This document shows, one piece after another, positions 10,781-22,338 of a DNA stretch of 64,000 nucleotides. The notes under the pieces are model-generated. The model was not told the DNA's origin, did no database searches, and was given only the letters and a program-made list of their open reading frames with translations. Numbering within the stretch: position 1 is the first letter of the stretch; every line of letters begins with the position of its first letter. This DNA comes from Haberlea rhodopensis (lineage: Eukaryota; Streptophyta; Magnoliopsida; Lamiales; Gesneriaceae), in assembly GCA_907163345.1 (NCBI GenBank), contig CAJQUN010000021.1:4712001-4776000 (forward strand), given 5' to 3'. A program made the position numbers and the translations under genes.

Positions 10781-10902
10781 ATAATGAGCGGTACCATCTT
10801 CCCCGCTTCATTATTTCATAACAAGCGGTACCTTCTTCCCCGCTAGCGGTACCCTCTTCCCCGCTCTTCATACTAGCGGTACCTTCTTCCCCGCTTAGTA
10901 TG
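10781..10902. repeat. Four AGCGGTACC...CCCCGCT hairpin units in the gypsy LTR
   Basis: Units begin at 10786, 10824, 10845 and 10875. Each is about 20 bp, with arms AGCGG/CCGCT and a KpnI-like GGTACC. In units 1 and 4 the stem extends into different flanks: ATAATG pairs with CATTAT, and CATACTA pairs with TAGTATG. The other LTR repeats the pattern from about 26118, with one arm change in unit 4. Confidence 0.85.
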
Positions 10903-11307
10903 GTATACCCGCCTCCATGTGCAAGCCTTGCTCCACATTTTTAGCGGTATAAGCGTAAGCATTAAAAATCATCACTACGATAACCCTGACTCGTGGAATA
11001 CACACTCTTTATTCCACAACGTACATATGCAACAACAATGCATAATAACATGTATCATAACACATAATGCCCCACTTTGCATCTTATCATATGTCAATTA
11101 ATGATCATTTAATACATGTTACCGTTGGGATGCCCGTACGTCGCTTACGTACCTTTCCAAAATGTGGTGTGTTGCAGGACTCTATCCCCTGCGTTGTGTA
11201 GCTATCTGTGAAGGCTCTACACCAGTGTACAACACAATATTAGATGTCTTATCATAATCCAATACCAAATTTAAACAATTCCACATTTTAAAAAAAATCA
11301 GGCACTA

Positions 11308-11407
11308 CCGATCGATCGGCCCTCATCACCGATCGATCGGTGATCACTACGAATTTAATAAAAAAGCTACGGCTTTTGCCGATCGGTGTTCTTTACCGAT
11401 CGATCGG
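11308..11407. repeat. CCGATCGATCGG palindrome cluster in the gypsy LTR
   Basis: Perfect 12-bp palindromes lie at 11308, 11329 and 11396. A fourth copy near 11379 has lost one GATC; it is intact in the other LTR, where all four lie between about 31260 and 31370. Confidence 0.9.
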
Positions 11408-12574
11408 TCGCTCTGTTTCAGTGCGATTTTTCCAGAATTCTCTAACACTGATTTTCATACCCTTCGATCTAGCATGTAAGACATACAACATGCCTAACCC
11501 AACATGCTAGTAGCTACAAGACACTACCCTGAGTGTATTCATAACAAATTCATACCCCAAACTCAAACCCACATGCATTAAAAACACCCATTTACATCAG
11601 TACTCAACCAACCTTTCCGGAAACAGGGTAACATATTTCATTTCCAGATTTCTTGAGCACCTCATTTCATGCTATTAAAGCTACAACATATAACATAAAA
11701 CATGCTCGAACAAAAACGCCATGGGCTTTACAAAACTACCATGCATGTACTCAAATCAAAGGTTTACCAAAAACCTAGCTAACATGCATGATAACACCTT
11801 CACAACATCACTCACATCCCATATTTTCCAGAAAAACAGGGCATACACCTTACCCAGATTTTCGAACACCATATTTTACATGCTTAAATCCTTCACATAA
11901 AACATGTAACTTGCTTAAGGAAACATACTAGAAGCTTCATAACAACACCATGTAAGCATTTAAATCCAAGGTTTTAAGAAACCTAAGCTAACATGCCATT
12001 TTCACACCACTTAAAAACATGAACTTAATCAAGCTTAAATCAAAAACAGAGCATGGTTTCTCACCCTACTTTGCTCCGATTTTTGGAGGGTCTTCAAGCA
12101 ATGAAAATGGAAGGGCTCCACACGATATTGCTTAGCAGATGCTGGAGATTATTTGGGAGAGAAAGGGCGAGATTTGGAGTGGAGGAGAAGGGTGAAATGA
12201 TTGTGCCAAGTGGGGTGGATAGTCAGCTACTTGCACAGCTGATTGGTATGGGTTGGGGGGGTGGTTGGGTGTTGGGTGGTATGATGTGTTATGTTTTGGT
12301 CCCGGTATTTAGCACGATGTATTAAAAATATCCTCACATGATTTTTATAGTATTTTCTCAATAAAATACTTCAATTCCTATTTAAACATGCTTCACCAAA
12401 ACAAATAACACACACCCCAAATAAACATGCCACAACCCCAAAATCCCAACATATATCACATGCACCCTGAAATGTATCTCCTCAATAATATTAATTCAAT
12501 CCCATGAATTAACACCAAAATCATCATGATTTAATTAATGATTAAAATCACATAATCATTTCGGGGATATCACA

Positions 12575-12592
12575 ATACTCCCCTACTTATAA
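12575..12592 (-). other. Gypsy polypurine tract
   Basis: On the minus strand, AAGTAGGGGAGTAT abuts the 3' LTR start TGTGATATCC. Upstream is a motif of the form ATTTCGAGGGCGAAATC; a close counterpart lies at the same place in the nested element at 26264-30878. Confidence 0.8.
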
Positions 12593-12645
12593 GATTTCGC
12601 CCTCGAAATCAGCATGCACTTACCCAATATAAAACAAAACATAAA

Positions 12646-15148
12646 TCACATACCAGAAAACAGTTCTGGATAGTGCTGCACCATGTGTCGCTCTGTCTCC
12701 CACGTGGCCTCCTCGACACCCCTACGATCCCACTGAACTTTGATCATATGAATAACTTTGTTCCGAAGCCTGCGGTCTGCCCTATCCAAAATCCTGATAG
12801 GCCGCTCCACATAGGAAACATCGGACTCAAACTGCACCTCTGAAGGCTGTAACACATGCGAAAGATCTGGCTCGTACTTCCTCAGCATAGACACATGAAA
12901 TACATCGTGTATACCCGACAGAGAGGGCGGTAAAGCCAAACGGTACGCCAGAGTACCAACACGCTGCAAGATCTCATACGACCCTACATATCTTGGGGAT
13001 AACTTTCCCCGCATCCCAAACCGTACCACACCTCTGAAAGGTGAGATCTTCAGAAAGACTCTGTGGCCCAACTAAAACTCCAACGGCCTTCGCCGCTGAT
13101 TGGCATACGTTGCATGTCTGTCTTGAGCTGCCTTAATCTTTCTCTTGATAACTTTTACCTTTTCTTCCATATCCTGGACCAACTCTGGCCCTCCGACCAA
13201 TTTACGGTCCACATCATCCCAACACAAAGGCGACCTGCAACGCCTGCCATATAGGGCTTCAAATGGAGCCATCTGTATGCTAGCCTGGTAACTGTTATTA
13301 TAAGAAAATTCCACCAAGGCTACTGAGTCCTGCCAAGAAGTGTCGAACCAGCACACAAGCCCTCAACATATCTTCGAGCGTCTGTATCGTACGCTCGGTC
13401 TGTCCATCCGTCTGGGGATGATAGGCTGTGCTCAACCTCAACTCTGTACCTAGAGCTGACTGAAGACCTTCCCAGAAGTGAGATGTAAACCACGGATCTC
13501 GATCAGACACAATCGAAACAGGGATCCCATGCAGTCTCACCACATCTCTAACATATAACTGTGCCATCCTCAAGTACGTGAAGATCATACAGTAGGGAAT
13601 GAAATGAGCACTCTTAGTCAATCTGTCGACGACTACCCATATAGCATCAAAACCCGAAACAGTCCTCGGTAAGTAGGTCACGAAATCCATAGACACGTGC
13701 TGCCACTTCCACTCGGGTATCTCCAAACTCCTTAGCTCACCACCGGACCTCTGCCTCTCAGCCTTCACCTGCTGACAAATCAAACAGCGCTTGACGAATG
13801 AAGTAACATCCTGTTTCATTCGCCTCCACCAGAACTGGCTGCATAAATCCTTATACATCTTCTTCCCGTCCGGGTGGATACTCATCCTGCTGCAATGAGC
13901 TCGCTGTAATATACCCTGCCGCAACTCGGGCGTATCTGGAACCACCCATCTGTCGCCAAGTCTCAGAGAACCGTCCTCAGCCACTCTGAATCTCGATGGC
14001 TGACCTGAATGAACCACTGACATCCATCTCTGAACCTCTGCGTCGGTCCCCTGAGCCTTCCGGATGTGTTCATAAATGATTGGCTCAGCTAGCAAGGTCA
14101 ATACCCGTACTGGTGAAGTAGATACATCACAATCAAACCCCAACTGACAGTAGGAGCCCAACATAGCCGTTAGACACATGGCATCCTCTGCTGTGCTCCT
14201 CACTTTCCGACTCAAAGCGTCAGCTGTCAAGTTTGCTTTCCCGGATGGTATTCGATTTCACAGTCATAGTCCTTCAGCAGGTCCATCCATCTCCTCTGCC
14301 TCATATTCAGCTTAGCCTGTGTAAACAAGAACTTCAGGCTCTTGTGATCAGTGAAGATGGTAAATGAGGTACCATATAAGTAGTGTCGCCATATCTTCAA
14401 GGCAAACACTATAGCCGCTAACTCCAAATCATGGACTGGATACCTCGTCTCGTGTGGCTTCAACTGTCTAGAAGCATACGCCACTACATGTCTGTCCTGC
14501 ATCAGTACGCATCCTAGGCCCTGTAGCGATGCGTCAGTATAAAGAACAAATCCTTTGTTCGCCCTGGGGATCACCCAACTCGTAGTGCCCGTACCGAGTT
14601 CGAAAAGCTGTCTTCTGGACATCATCAGCTCTAACCCGCACCTGGTGATAGCCTGACCTCAAATCTATCTTTGAGTAAACCTCTGTACCCTGAAGCTGAT
14701 CGAACAGATCATCAATCCTCGGAAGTGGATACCTGTTCTTCACTGTGGCCTTGTTCAGTTGCCTGTAGTCAATGCACAGACGCATTGAACCATCCTTCTT
14801 TTTCACGAACAAGACTGGTGCACCCCAAGGCGATACACTAGGACGAATGTATCCCTTGTCGAGGAGCTCCTGTAACTGCACTTTCAGCTCTCTCAGCTCT
14901 GCCGGTGCCATCCTGTATGGGGCACGAGAAATGGCTGATGTCCCCGGCAGTAGCTCAGTTGCAAACTCTACATCTCTGATCGGCGGAAATCCTGGAATCT
15001 CATCCGGGAATACATCAATGAACTCCGCCACGACCGGAATGTCCTCGGCTCACTTTCTTCTCTTCTGATGCATCCACGGCATAAATAAGGTAGCCCGTGT
15101 GGCCGCGTTCCAATAACCACGAAATCTTAACCGCTGAGATTACTGGAA
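12646..15148 (-). pseudogene. Gypsy pol: RT fragment, RNase H, integrase, degenerate
   Basis: RT begins near 15031 (FPDEIPGFPP) and runs through VKKKDGSMRLCIDYRQLN to KIDLRSGYHQVRV, then TAFRTRYGHYE. It jumps near 14585 directly into RNase H (FVLYTDASLQGLGCVLM, DHKSLKFLF). The deleted part includes the polymerase active site, a YVDD-type box. Integrase occupies about 13300-14230: CLICQQVKAE zinc motif, SMDFVTYLP, VSDRDPWFTS, HPQTDGQTERTIQ. A frameshift near 13340, a stop at about 13072-13074 and a C-terminal tail to 12646 follow. A young copia element (15154-23828) separates it from gag and protease. No functional product is possible. Confidence 0.88.
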
Positions 15149-15153
15149 TCTTT
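15149..15153. repeat. Target-site duplication TCTTT (left)
   Basis: The 5-bp repeat TCTTT flanks the copia element here and at 23829-23833. It lies in gypsy pol, between protease and RT. Confidence 0.95.
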
Positions 15154-16642
15154 TGTTGGGATATGCCCTAAGACAAGTCATTAGATGATTGTTTAAGACA
15201 TACAATGTTTATGGATTTATGAATGGCAATTCATTATTGTATATTATTCTTTTAACTGTGCATTGTGAATTAATATATATGTTAATGTCCTTAGAATAAT
15301 ATTGTATTATTCTTAAAGATGTTCCTAGTCAAGTATTATCATGAAAGGGATAATGATAATACGTAGAGACTAGTATATGTTGATCGATGAATTGTTCATT
15401 GATATGAGATATCAAATCAACATATGGGTACATGTTAGAGAACGATGTACTGAACAGACCCACCATGAGAATGCAACATGGATAGTTATATGATCGTCAT
15501 ATGCAATTCTCATAGTGATAATAATGTATGTAATCCTTACGACTTGTGATCATCAGAGATCCCAACATAAGGAGTTATGTATCTTGATATCGTCAAACGT
15601 TACCCGTAACAGGGTATACTATAAAGGCGACTATTGGATACACTACGAATTATGTAGAGGGATGTTGACTGATCGAGATAGGATTTGTCCCTCCTATATA
15701 ACAGGAGATGTGTTTGGCCCTTGATCAAGTGAGAACTAAAATGCATGGCCATGCTCGAATGAGTTGATATGAGATATCGAGCTTATTCGTTTATTCTAGT
15801 TATACTTGGGGATCAAGAAATAGAGATTGAATATACGAGTATGACTATTCCATGACTCGTGTTCAATCTAAACACAAAGGACAAAGGGATTAAGTTACAT
15901 GATTAATATTATCACGAGTTCTAAAGGTTATGTCGAGTCATTGACATTCTCGTAATTTGGGTAGCATCGATGTGTTGCTAGATACCGCTCGATGCTTGCG
16001 ACATAAAATGAGATTTTATGTCACTGCCAACATTACGAGATCCTATCGGGTCGCACAAAAGATTAAATCGAGAAGGGAAATTAAATTCATGGGATGATTA
16101 AATAATTAAGAGGAGTCTTAATTAATTATCATAAGGATTAATTAAATCATGGGCTTAAGCCCATGAAGCTTTAAGAAAGCCTTTAATTAATTATATTTAA
16201 TATGATTGCAAGGTGATTAATTGGAAGACAATTCATAACACTCAAAACCCTACACAAGCAAGAGAAAAACGGCCGCATCATCACAAGAGCTCTCGGCCTC
16301 CTTCAAAGTCGAGGGGTTCTTGGTGGTTTGGTGGTTGTTTCGATTGTGAATCGAGTTTGTTTCGTGTATAGGATTAATAACAAGTCTAGCAACTTGTTAT
16401 TAAACCATCCCTTCATTCGATTCGATCGTGTGGATACCGTTGAGGCAAAACCATTCGTGTTTTTCTATTGACTCGGAGAAGGCGTAGGACGTGGTGCAGC
16501 TCCGTGGATTCGGCTTCAAACACGCTACAAGGGTAAGACACTTGTAATTCTCTAATCCGATATGAATCCCTATGTATAGATCGCTGGTTTGTAATCCCAA
16601 AATTTTATTCCGCTGCGTTGTATGCTCATGGGGTTACTAACA
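15154..16642 (+). repeat. Copia 5' LTR (1,489 bp)
   Basis: Begins TGTTGGGATATGCC and ends GGGTTACTAACA. TATATAA near 15697 is a possible TATA box of the element promoter. The short frame at 15515 recurs in all three LTR copies only because the DNA repeats; I do not regard it as a gene. Confidence 0.95.
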
Positions 16643-18360
16643 GTGGTATCAGAGCCGTGTACAAGGCTCATATCGGATTTTATGTGGTTAAATAGTTTAA
16701 TCATGTTAGAATTAATATTGCATGCTATTTAAAACTGTATTTTCATATATGATATGGAAAAATCGATTTTGTGAAGATCATCGTATGATAATATATATGA
16801 TATAATTGACGGATCGAAATATATGATAATTCGTGATCAAAAACCGGAACATGGCTCGTGTAGGCTCACGACCGAGGCCACCAAGGTGCTAGGGTTTCGA
16901 ACCCTAGTCACCATGGCTCGGCCGCCGCTACAAAGTGGCTAGGGTTTTGAACCCTAGTCAAATTGGCCTCTCGGCCGCCGCCTAAGAGCTAGGGTTCGGA
17001 CCCTGGCTCGAGCATGGGTCAAGCCGTCGCACTATCTAGGGTTTTGAACTCTTTTGGCTCGATAAAGTATTGAGAAGGTGCAAGTTGGCTCGATAGAATC
17101 AAGATGGTGCAAGGCGGCTAGGGTTTTGAACCCTAGCAGCGCCACACCCAAGCCGCCGCATGGACCATGGCTCGGCCATGGGCTAGGGTTTCGACCCTAG
17201 GCCCACTATTGGTCCAGCCGTGGGTTTTGGTTCGAATCATGGTGGTTCGTGTTTTAGTCGCTTTAGTTCGTGGCATGTGATGTCCCGAGCGTACGATAAT
17301 TTTTCAAAAATTATTTTACAGTTTTAATTAGAATTAAATTTAAATTGTTTAGAATTTAATTAATTAAATGTTAATGCATGCTTTATGTGTTGTTTGAGCA
17401 TGGTGCGTGGTTATAGCCCTTTGACCTATTAGATAGGATTTGTGAATGATTGTAATTTATAATACGACCTGCGTGTCGTGCCTTCTCTATTTCATTCTAA
17501 ATGTTATCCCTCCCCTATGTTCCCCTCGAATGTGAATCGAGGAATTCTATATCTTGTAAAATAGTGTAGTTTATTTTATTGATGGTGATCAATGAAGATG
17601 GAGCATCGTGCCGGGATGAGGAGGCCATTCACAAATTGGAGCCAAAGGAAGGTGCTTATGAAGTTACCTTAGGTTGACTCATAGGAGTTTCTCATTGGCT
17701 TGAGAAACTCATTAGTAGGGGCTATAACCATGTCACGTTTTAATTATGTATGTTGATGCATGATTTATCTTATGTTTTAGTTTGATAATAGTATTACACA
17801 TATATGTAGATATGTATACAACTATATGTAGTGGACATATTTTAAATTATCAAATTAATCATGAGATCAATAAATCCCTCTAAAATATTAAGTTTTAGAT
17901 GCCTTCCAAATAAAAGTACTCGTCAATAACTCCGATTGTACATGTTTGGGTTTGCCAAAGCAAAGCACCGTGGCAATCTTAGTAAGGCGCGAAAGGATAA
18001 AAGTGATATCCGTCATACTTTAATTGGGTACGACTTAACTAGGTTATCTCAATAGGATTGGGAACCTAGAGGCATGGGTTGGATTATAATTCATTTGATG
18101 AATTGAACAAAGTGTTGTTCGTCCAACTATCCAAGAATTATATGTGATGTAATTGACAAAGTGTTGTCTACCTAAATAACCGAGTCTTGGGCGATTAGCC
18201 AAAGCTAACTCAAGATTAAGTGAAATATGGATCTTGGCCCACTAAAGGTTTCGAGGGTTGATATTTTTCAAACAAAATAGTGGGAGTATCATTTAATATA
18301 AGACCATGTTAAATGATTTAAATCATAAACTTATTTTGCATATTTATATTGTAGATATCC
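16643..18360 (+). other. Copia 5' leader with telobox-like palindromes
   Basis: A long untranslated leader lies between the 5' LTR and the gag-pol ATG. The primer-binding site TGGTATCAGAGCC is at 16644-16656, complementary to the 3' end of initiator tRNA-Met. Imperfect palindromes of CTAGGGTTTYGAACCCTAG type occur at 16889, 16939, 16989, 17036 (half), 17118 and 17183, set among GC-rich GGCTCGGCCGCCG stretches. I see no protein in it. Confidence 0.85.
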
Positions 18361-21300
18361 ATGGCAACTACAAACGTTACTAGCACTTTATCACTGCGAT
18401 CGGTCCTTGAGAAGGACAAATTAAATGGGACAAATTTTCTAGACTGGCATAGGAACTTGAGGATAGTCCTCAAACAAGAAAAGAAACAATATGTTCTAGA
18501 GGAACCCTTGCTCGCTGAGGAACCTCCCCTAACAGCTACAAGAGCTGAAAAAGATGCTTACAAGAAGCATCAGAGTGACGCACTTGATGTTGGGTGCCTC
18601 ATGCTTGCCACTATGAACTCTGAGCTTCAGAAGCAACATGAGGAAATGGAGGCGTTCGATATGATCGAACACTTAAAGCAGTTGTACCAACAGCAAGCTA
18701 GACAAGAGAGGTATGACGTCTCTAAAGCGTTATTCCAGTGCAGGATGGTAGAAGGAAGCTTAGTTGGAACTCATGTGCTCAAGATGATTGGGTACATTGA
18801 GAATCTGGACAAGCTAGATTTTCCATTGGACCAAGAGTTGGCCACCGATGTAATCTTGCAATCGTTGCCGGAGAGCTTCAGTCAATTTGTAGTAAATTAC
18901 AATATGACTGATATGGAAAAGACTCTGCCCCAGTTGCTTGGTATGTTGAGAACATATGAAGCAAACACTAAGAAGACTAAGGCCACAAATGTCCTTATTG
19001 TGAATAAAGGCAAAGGAAGGGCCAAAACTAAAGGCAACAAGAAAGCAAAGAAAGTCTTTGCTAAATCTAAGCCAAAGTCTTCTGCACTAAAGCCAAAGGG
19101 AGGGATAGCAAAGGAAGGGAACTGTTTCCATTGCGGTGAGACCGGCCATTGGAAAAGAAACTGCAAAGTATATCTGGAGGATCTAAAGAAAGGAAGTGTG
19201 ACTTCCGCTTCAGGTATTTTTGTTATAGAAGTCAATTTATCTACTTCTTCATCTTGGGTATTAGATACTGGATGTGGATCTCACATTTGTGTAAATGTGC
19301 AGGATCTCAAAAGGAGTAGGGCATTGGCAAAAGGTGAAGTTGATCTCCGAGTTGGAAATGGAGCAAGAGTTGCTGCATTAGCTATAGGAGATTATCATTT
19401 AGCTTTACCTTCTGGTTTATCGTTGATTTTAAAAGACTGTTATTTTGTGCCTTCAATTACTAAAAACATTATATCTATTTCTTGTTTGGACAAGTATGGT
19501 TTTTCATTTATAATAAAGGACAATTGTTGTTCTATTTATTTAAATGATATGTTTTATGCTGATGCACAAATGGTGAATGGTCTTTATGTATTAAATCTTG
19601 ATATACCTATCTATAACATAAATACTAAAAGGATTAAAAATAATGATTGTAATCCGACTTATCTCTGGCACTGTCGCTTGGGCCACATAAACGAGAACCG
19701 CATATCTAAACTTCATAAGGATGGAGTATTAGATTCATTTGATTTTGAATCATATGAAACATGCGAATCTTGTTTAATGGGCAAGATGACTAAAGCCCCT
19801 TTCAAGGGACATGTTGAAAGGGCAAATGTTTTATTGGGACTAATACATAGTGATGTATGTGGACCAATAAGTACACAAGCTAGAGGTGGTTTTCAATACT
19901 TCGTTACATTTACTGATGACCTCAGTAGATATGGGTATGTGTACCTAATGAAACATAAACATGAAACCTTTGAAAAGTTCAAAGATTTCAAGAATGAAGT
20001 ACAAAACCAACTTGGCAAAAGTATCAAAATCCTTCGATCAGATCGAGGAGGAGAATACTTAAGCCAAGAGTTTCATGACTATCTAAAGGAGTGTGGGATA
20101 GTCCCACAACTCACTCCTCCGTATACTCCACAATGGAATGGTGTATCCGAGAGGAGAAATCGAACCTTGTTAGACATGGTTAGATCAATGATGAGTCATG
20201 CAGATCTTCCGATATCATTTTGGGGACACGCTCTAGAAACAGCGATTTTCTTACTGAACCGTGTTCCATCTAAATCAGTGGAAAAGACACCATATGAGAT
20301 ATGGACTGGGAAGCGTCCCAGTATGTCTTTTATGAAGATTTGGGGTTGTGAGGCTTTCGTTAGACGTCACGCCACTAACAAACTTGGACCCAAATCTGAT
20401 AAGTGTTTATTTGTGGGGTATCCTAAGGAAACGAAAGGATACTATTTCTATTATCCCACCGAGAACAAAATAGTTGTTGCTCGGACTGGTGTATTTCTTG
20501 AAAGAGAATTTATTTCTAGAAAAACCAGTGGGAGAAAAATAGAACTTAGTGAAGTTCAACCACAAGAAAACACTGAACCTGAAATTGAGATGGAAACAGA
20601 GCAGGCACCACAAACTGTTGTGGAAGAAGCACCTGCTCAAGAGACACAAGCCCAGCGTAGGTCTGTAAGAGTACACCGGGAGCCAGAGAGATATGGATTT
20701 CTTGTGACTCAACAAGGTGACTTACTACTTATTGATGAGGATGAGCCGTCATCTTATCAACAAGCTATAATGGGCAATGATTCTGAGAAATGGCAAGAAG
20801 CCATGAAATCTGAGATGGAATCCATGTATGCAAACCAAGTATGGACTTTGGTTGATCCACCTGAAGGGGTACGACCCATAGGGTGCAAATGGATTTTCAA
20901 GAAAAAGACCGATATGGATGGTAATGTACAAACCTATAAAGGTCGGCTGGTTGCAAAAGGATTCAAACAAATTCATGGTATTGACTATGATGAAACCTTT
21001 TCACCAGTGGCCATGGTTAAATCCATTAGGATCTTACTTGCAATAGCTGCATTTCATGATTATGAAATCTGGCAGATGGATGTCAAAACAGCTTTCCTTA
21101 ATGGAAATCTGCTCGAGGATGTGTACATGACACAGCCCGAGGGTTTTGTCGATCCAAAGGATGCTGGAAAGATATGCAAGCTACAACGATCCATTTATGG
21201 ATTGAAGCAAGCTTCTCGGAGTTGGAATCTTCGTTTTGATGATGCAATCAAAGAGTTTGGTTTTATCAAAAATGAAGATGAACCTTGTGTCTACAAGAAG

Positions 21301-22323
21301 GTCAGTGGGAGCGTAATCATTTTCCTAGTGTTGTATGTAGATGACATACTTCTTATTGGAAATGATATCCCTGCCTTGCAATCTGTAAAGATTTGGCTAG
21401 GGAACTGCTTTTCGATGAAAGACTTAGGAGAAGCTACCTATGTGTTAGGAATCAAGATCTATAGAGATAGATCGAGAAGGCTTCTTGGTCTAAGTCAAAG
21501 TACATACATAGACAAGGTGCTTAAAAGGTTTAGCATGCAAGAATCCAAGAAAGGATTCGTGCCTATGACACATGGTATTTATCTCTCGAAGGAACAGTGT
21601 CCTTCAACACCAGATGAGAGACAACGCATGAGTAAGATTCCATACGCATCAGCTATTCGATCTATCATGTATGCCATGATATGTACTCGTCCCGATGTAT
21701 CGTATGCTTTGAGCATGACGAGCAGATATCAAGTTGATCCAGGTGAAGGTCACTGGATTGCTGTCAAGAACATCCTGAAGTACTTGAGAAGGACTAAGGA
21801 TACATTCTTGATTTATGGAGGTGAGGAAGAGCTCAATGTAATGGGTTACACTGATGCAAGCTTCCAAACCGACAAAGATGATTTTCGATCGCAATCTGGA
21901 TATGTGTATTGCCTAAATGGAGGTGCTGTGAGCTGGAAGAGTTCAAAGCAAGAAACAGTAGCCGATTCTACAACGGAAGCTGAGTATATTGCTGCCTCGG
22001 ATGCAGCAAAGGAAGCTGTTTGGATGAGGAAGTTCATTTCTGAACTTGGAGTGGTGCCTAGCATTAAAGATCCGATAGAACTCTATTGTGACAACAATGG
22101 AGCGATCGCATTGGCTAAGGAACCAAGATCTCACCAAAGATCCAAGCACATACTTAGGCGTTTCCATTTCATTCGAGAAATCGTTGAAAGGGGAGATGTT
22201 AAAATATGCAAAGTACCAACAGATGATAATGTATCTGACCCATTGACGAAGCCGCTGTCACAGCAGAAGCATGATCGTCATACTAGATCTCTAGGCATTA
22301 GGTATATGTCTGAGTGGTCTTAG
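18361..22323 (+). CDS. Copia gag-pol polyprotein, intact
   Basis: One ATG-initiated frame of 1,320 aa ends in TAG at 22321. Domains in order: gag of UBN2/Retrotran_gag type; zinc knuckle CFHCGETGHWKRNC at about 255-268; aspartic protease with DTG at 302-304 (VLDTGCGSH); GAG-pre-integrase (WHCRLGH near 435); integrase with candidate catalytic Asp498, Asp561 (SDRGGEY) and Glu597 (NGVSERRNR); reverse transcriptase with YVDD at 992-995; and RNase H with ADSTTEAEYIAAS near 1201. All catalytic signatures are present, so the protein should be active if expressed. Known role: the polyprotein self-cleaves, forms particles, copies the element RNA and integrates the cDNA. Gag and pol share one frame, as is usual for plant copia elements. 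I did not assign the copia lineage. Confidence 0.96.
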   Translation: MATTNVTSTLSLRSVLEKDKLNGTNFLDWHRNLRIVLKQEKKQYVLEEPLLAEEPPLTATRAEKDAYKKHQSDALDVGCLMLATMNSELQKQHEEMEAFDMIEHLKQLYQQQARQERYDVSKALFQCRMVEGSLVGTHVLKMIGYIENLDKLDFPLDQELATDVILQSLPESFSQFVVNYNMTDMEKTLPQLLGMLRTYEANTKKTKATNVLIVNKGKGRAKTKGNKKAKKVFAKSKPKSSALKPKGGIAKEGNCFHCGETGHWKRNCKVYLEDLKKGSVTSASGIFVIEVNLSTSSSWVLDTGCGSHICVNVQDLKRSRALAKGEVDLRVGNGARVAALAIGDYHLALPSGLSLILKDCYFVPSITKNIISISCLDKYGFSFIIKDNCCSIYLNDMFYADAQMVNGLYVLNLDIPIYNINTKRIKNNDCNPTYLWHCRLGHINENRISKLHKDGVLDSFDFESYETCESCLMGKMTKAPFKGHVERANVLLGLIHSDVCGPISTQARGGFQYFVTFTDDLSRYGYVYLMKHKHETFEKFKDFKNEVQNQLGKSIKILRSDRGGEYLSQEFHDYLKECGIVPQLTPPYTPQWNGVSERRNRTLLDMVRSMMSHADLPISFWGHALETAIFLLNRVPSKSVEKTPYEIWTGKRPSMSFMKIWGCEAFVRRHATNKLGPKSDKCLFVGYPKETKGYYFYYPTENKIVVARTGVFLEREFISRKTSGRKIELSEVQPQENTEPEIEMETEQAPQTVVEEAPAQETQAQRRSVRVHREPERYGFLVTQQGDLLLIDEDEPSSYQQAIMGNDSEKWQEAMKSEMESMYANQVWTLVDPPEGVRPIGCKWIFKKKTDMDGNVQTYKGRLVAKGFKQIHGIDYDETFSPVAMVKSIRILLAIAAFHDYEIWQMDVKTAFLNGNLLEDVYMTQPEGFVDPKDAGKICKLQRSIYGLKQASRSWNLRFDDAIKEFGFIKNEDEPCVYKKVSGSVIIFLVLYVDDILLIGNDIPALQSVKIWLGNCFSMKDLGEATYVLGIKIYRDRSRRLLGLSQSTYIDKVLKRFSMQESKKGFVPMTHGIYLSKEQCPSTPDERQRMSKIPYASAIRSIMYAMICTRPDVSYALSMTSRYQVDPGEGHWIAVKNILKYLRRTKDTFLIYGGEEELNVMGYTDASFQTDKDDFRSQSGYVYCLNGGAVSWKSSKQETVADSTTEAEYIAASDAAKEAVWMRKFISELGVVPSIKDPIELYCDNNGAIALAKEPRSHQRSKHILRRFHFIREIVERGDVKICKVPTDDNVSDPLTKPLSQQKHDRHTRSLGIRYMSEWS

Positions 22324-22338
22324 TGCAAGTGGGAGATT
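22323..22338 (+). other. Copia polypurine tract
   Basis: The purine-rich GTGCAAGTGGGAGATT lies between the gag-pol stop and the 3' LTR, where plus-strand DNA synthesis is primed. Confidence 0.8.

Larger units (their letters stand above)
10217..12574 (-). repeat. Gypsy 3' LTR (2,358 bp)
   Basis: TG...CA-bounded long terminal repeat in reverse orientation. It contains AGCGG...CCGCT hairpin units at 10781-10902 and CCGATCGATCGG palindromes at 11308-11407, both also present in the other LTR. The one frame starting at 12053 is not conserved in length between the LTRs and is not a gene. Confidence 0.93.

Noticed and set aside
15515..15724. 69-codon frame found three times (also 22700 and 43401)
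   Set aside because: Repetition is explained by the three copies of one LTR. Changes between copies show no bias towards preserving protein, and no ATG context or homology supports a gene.
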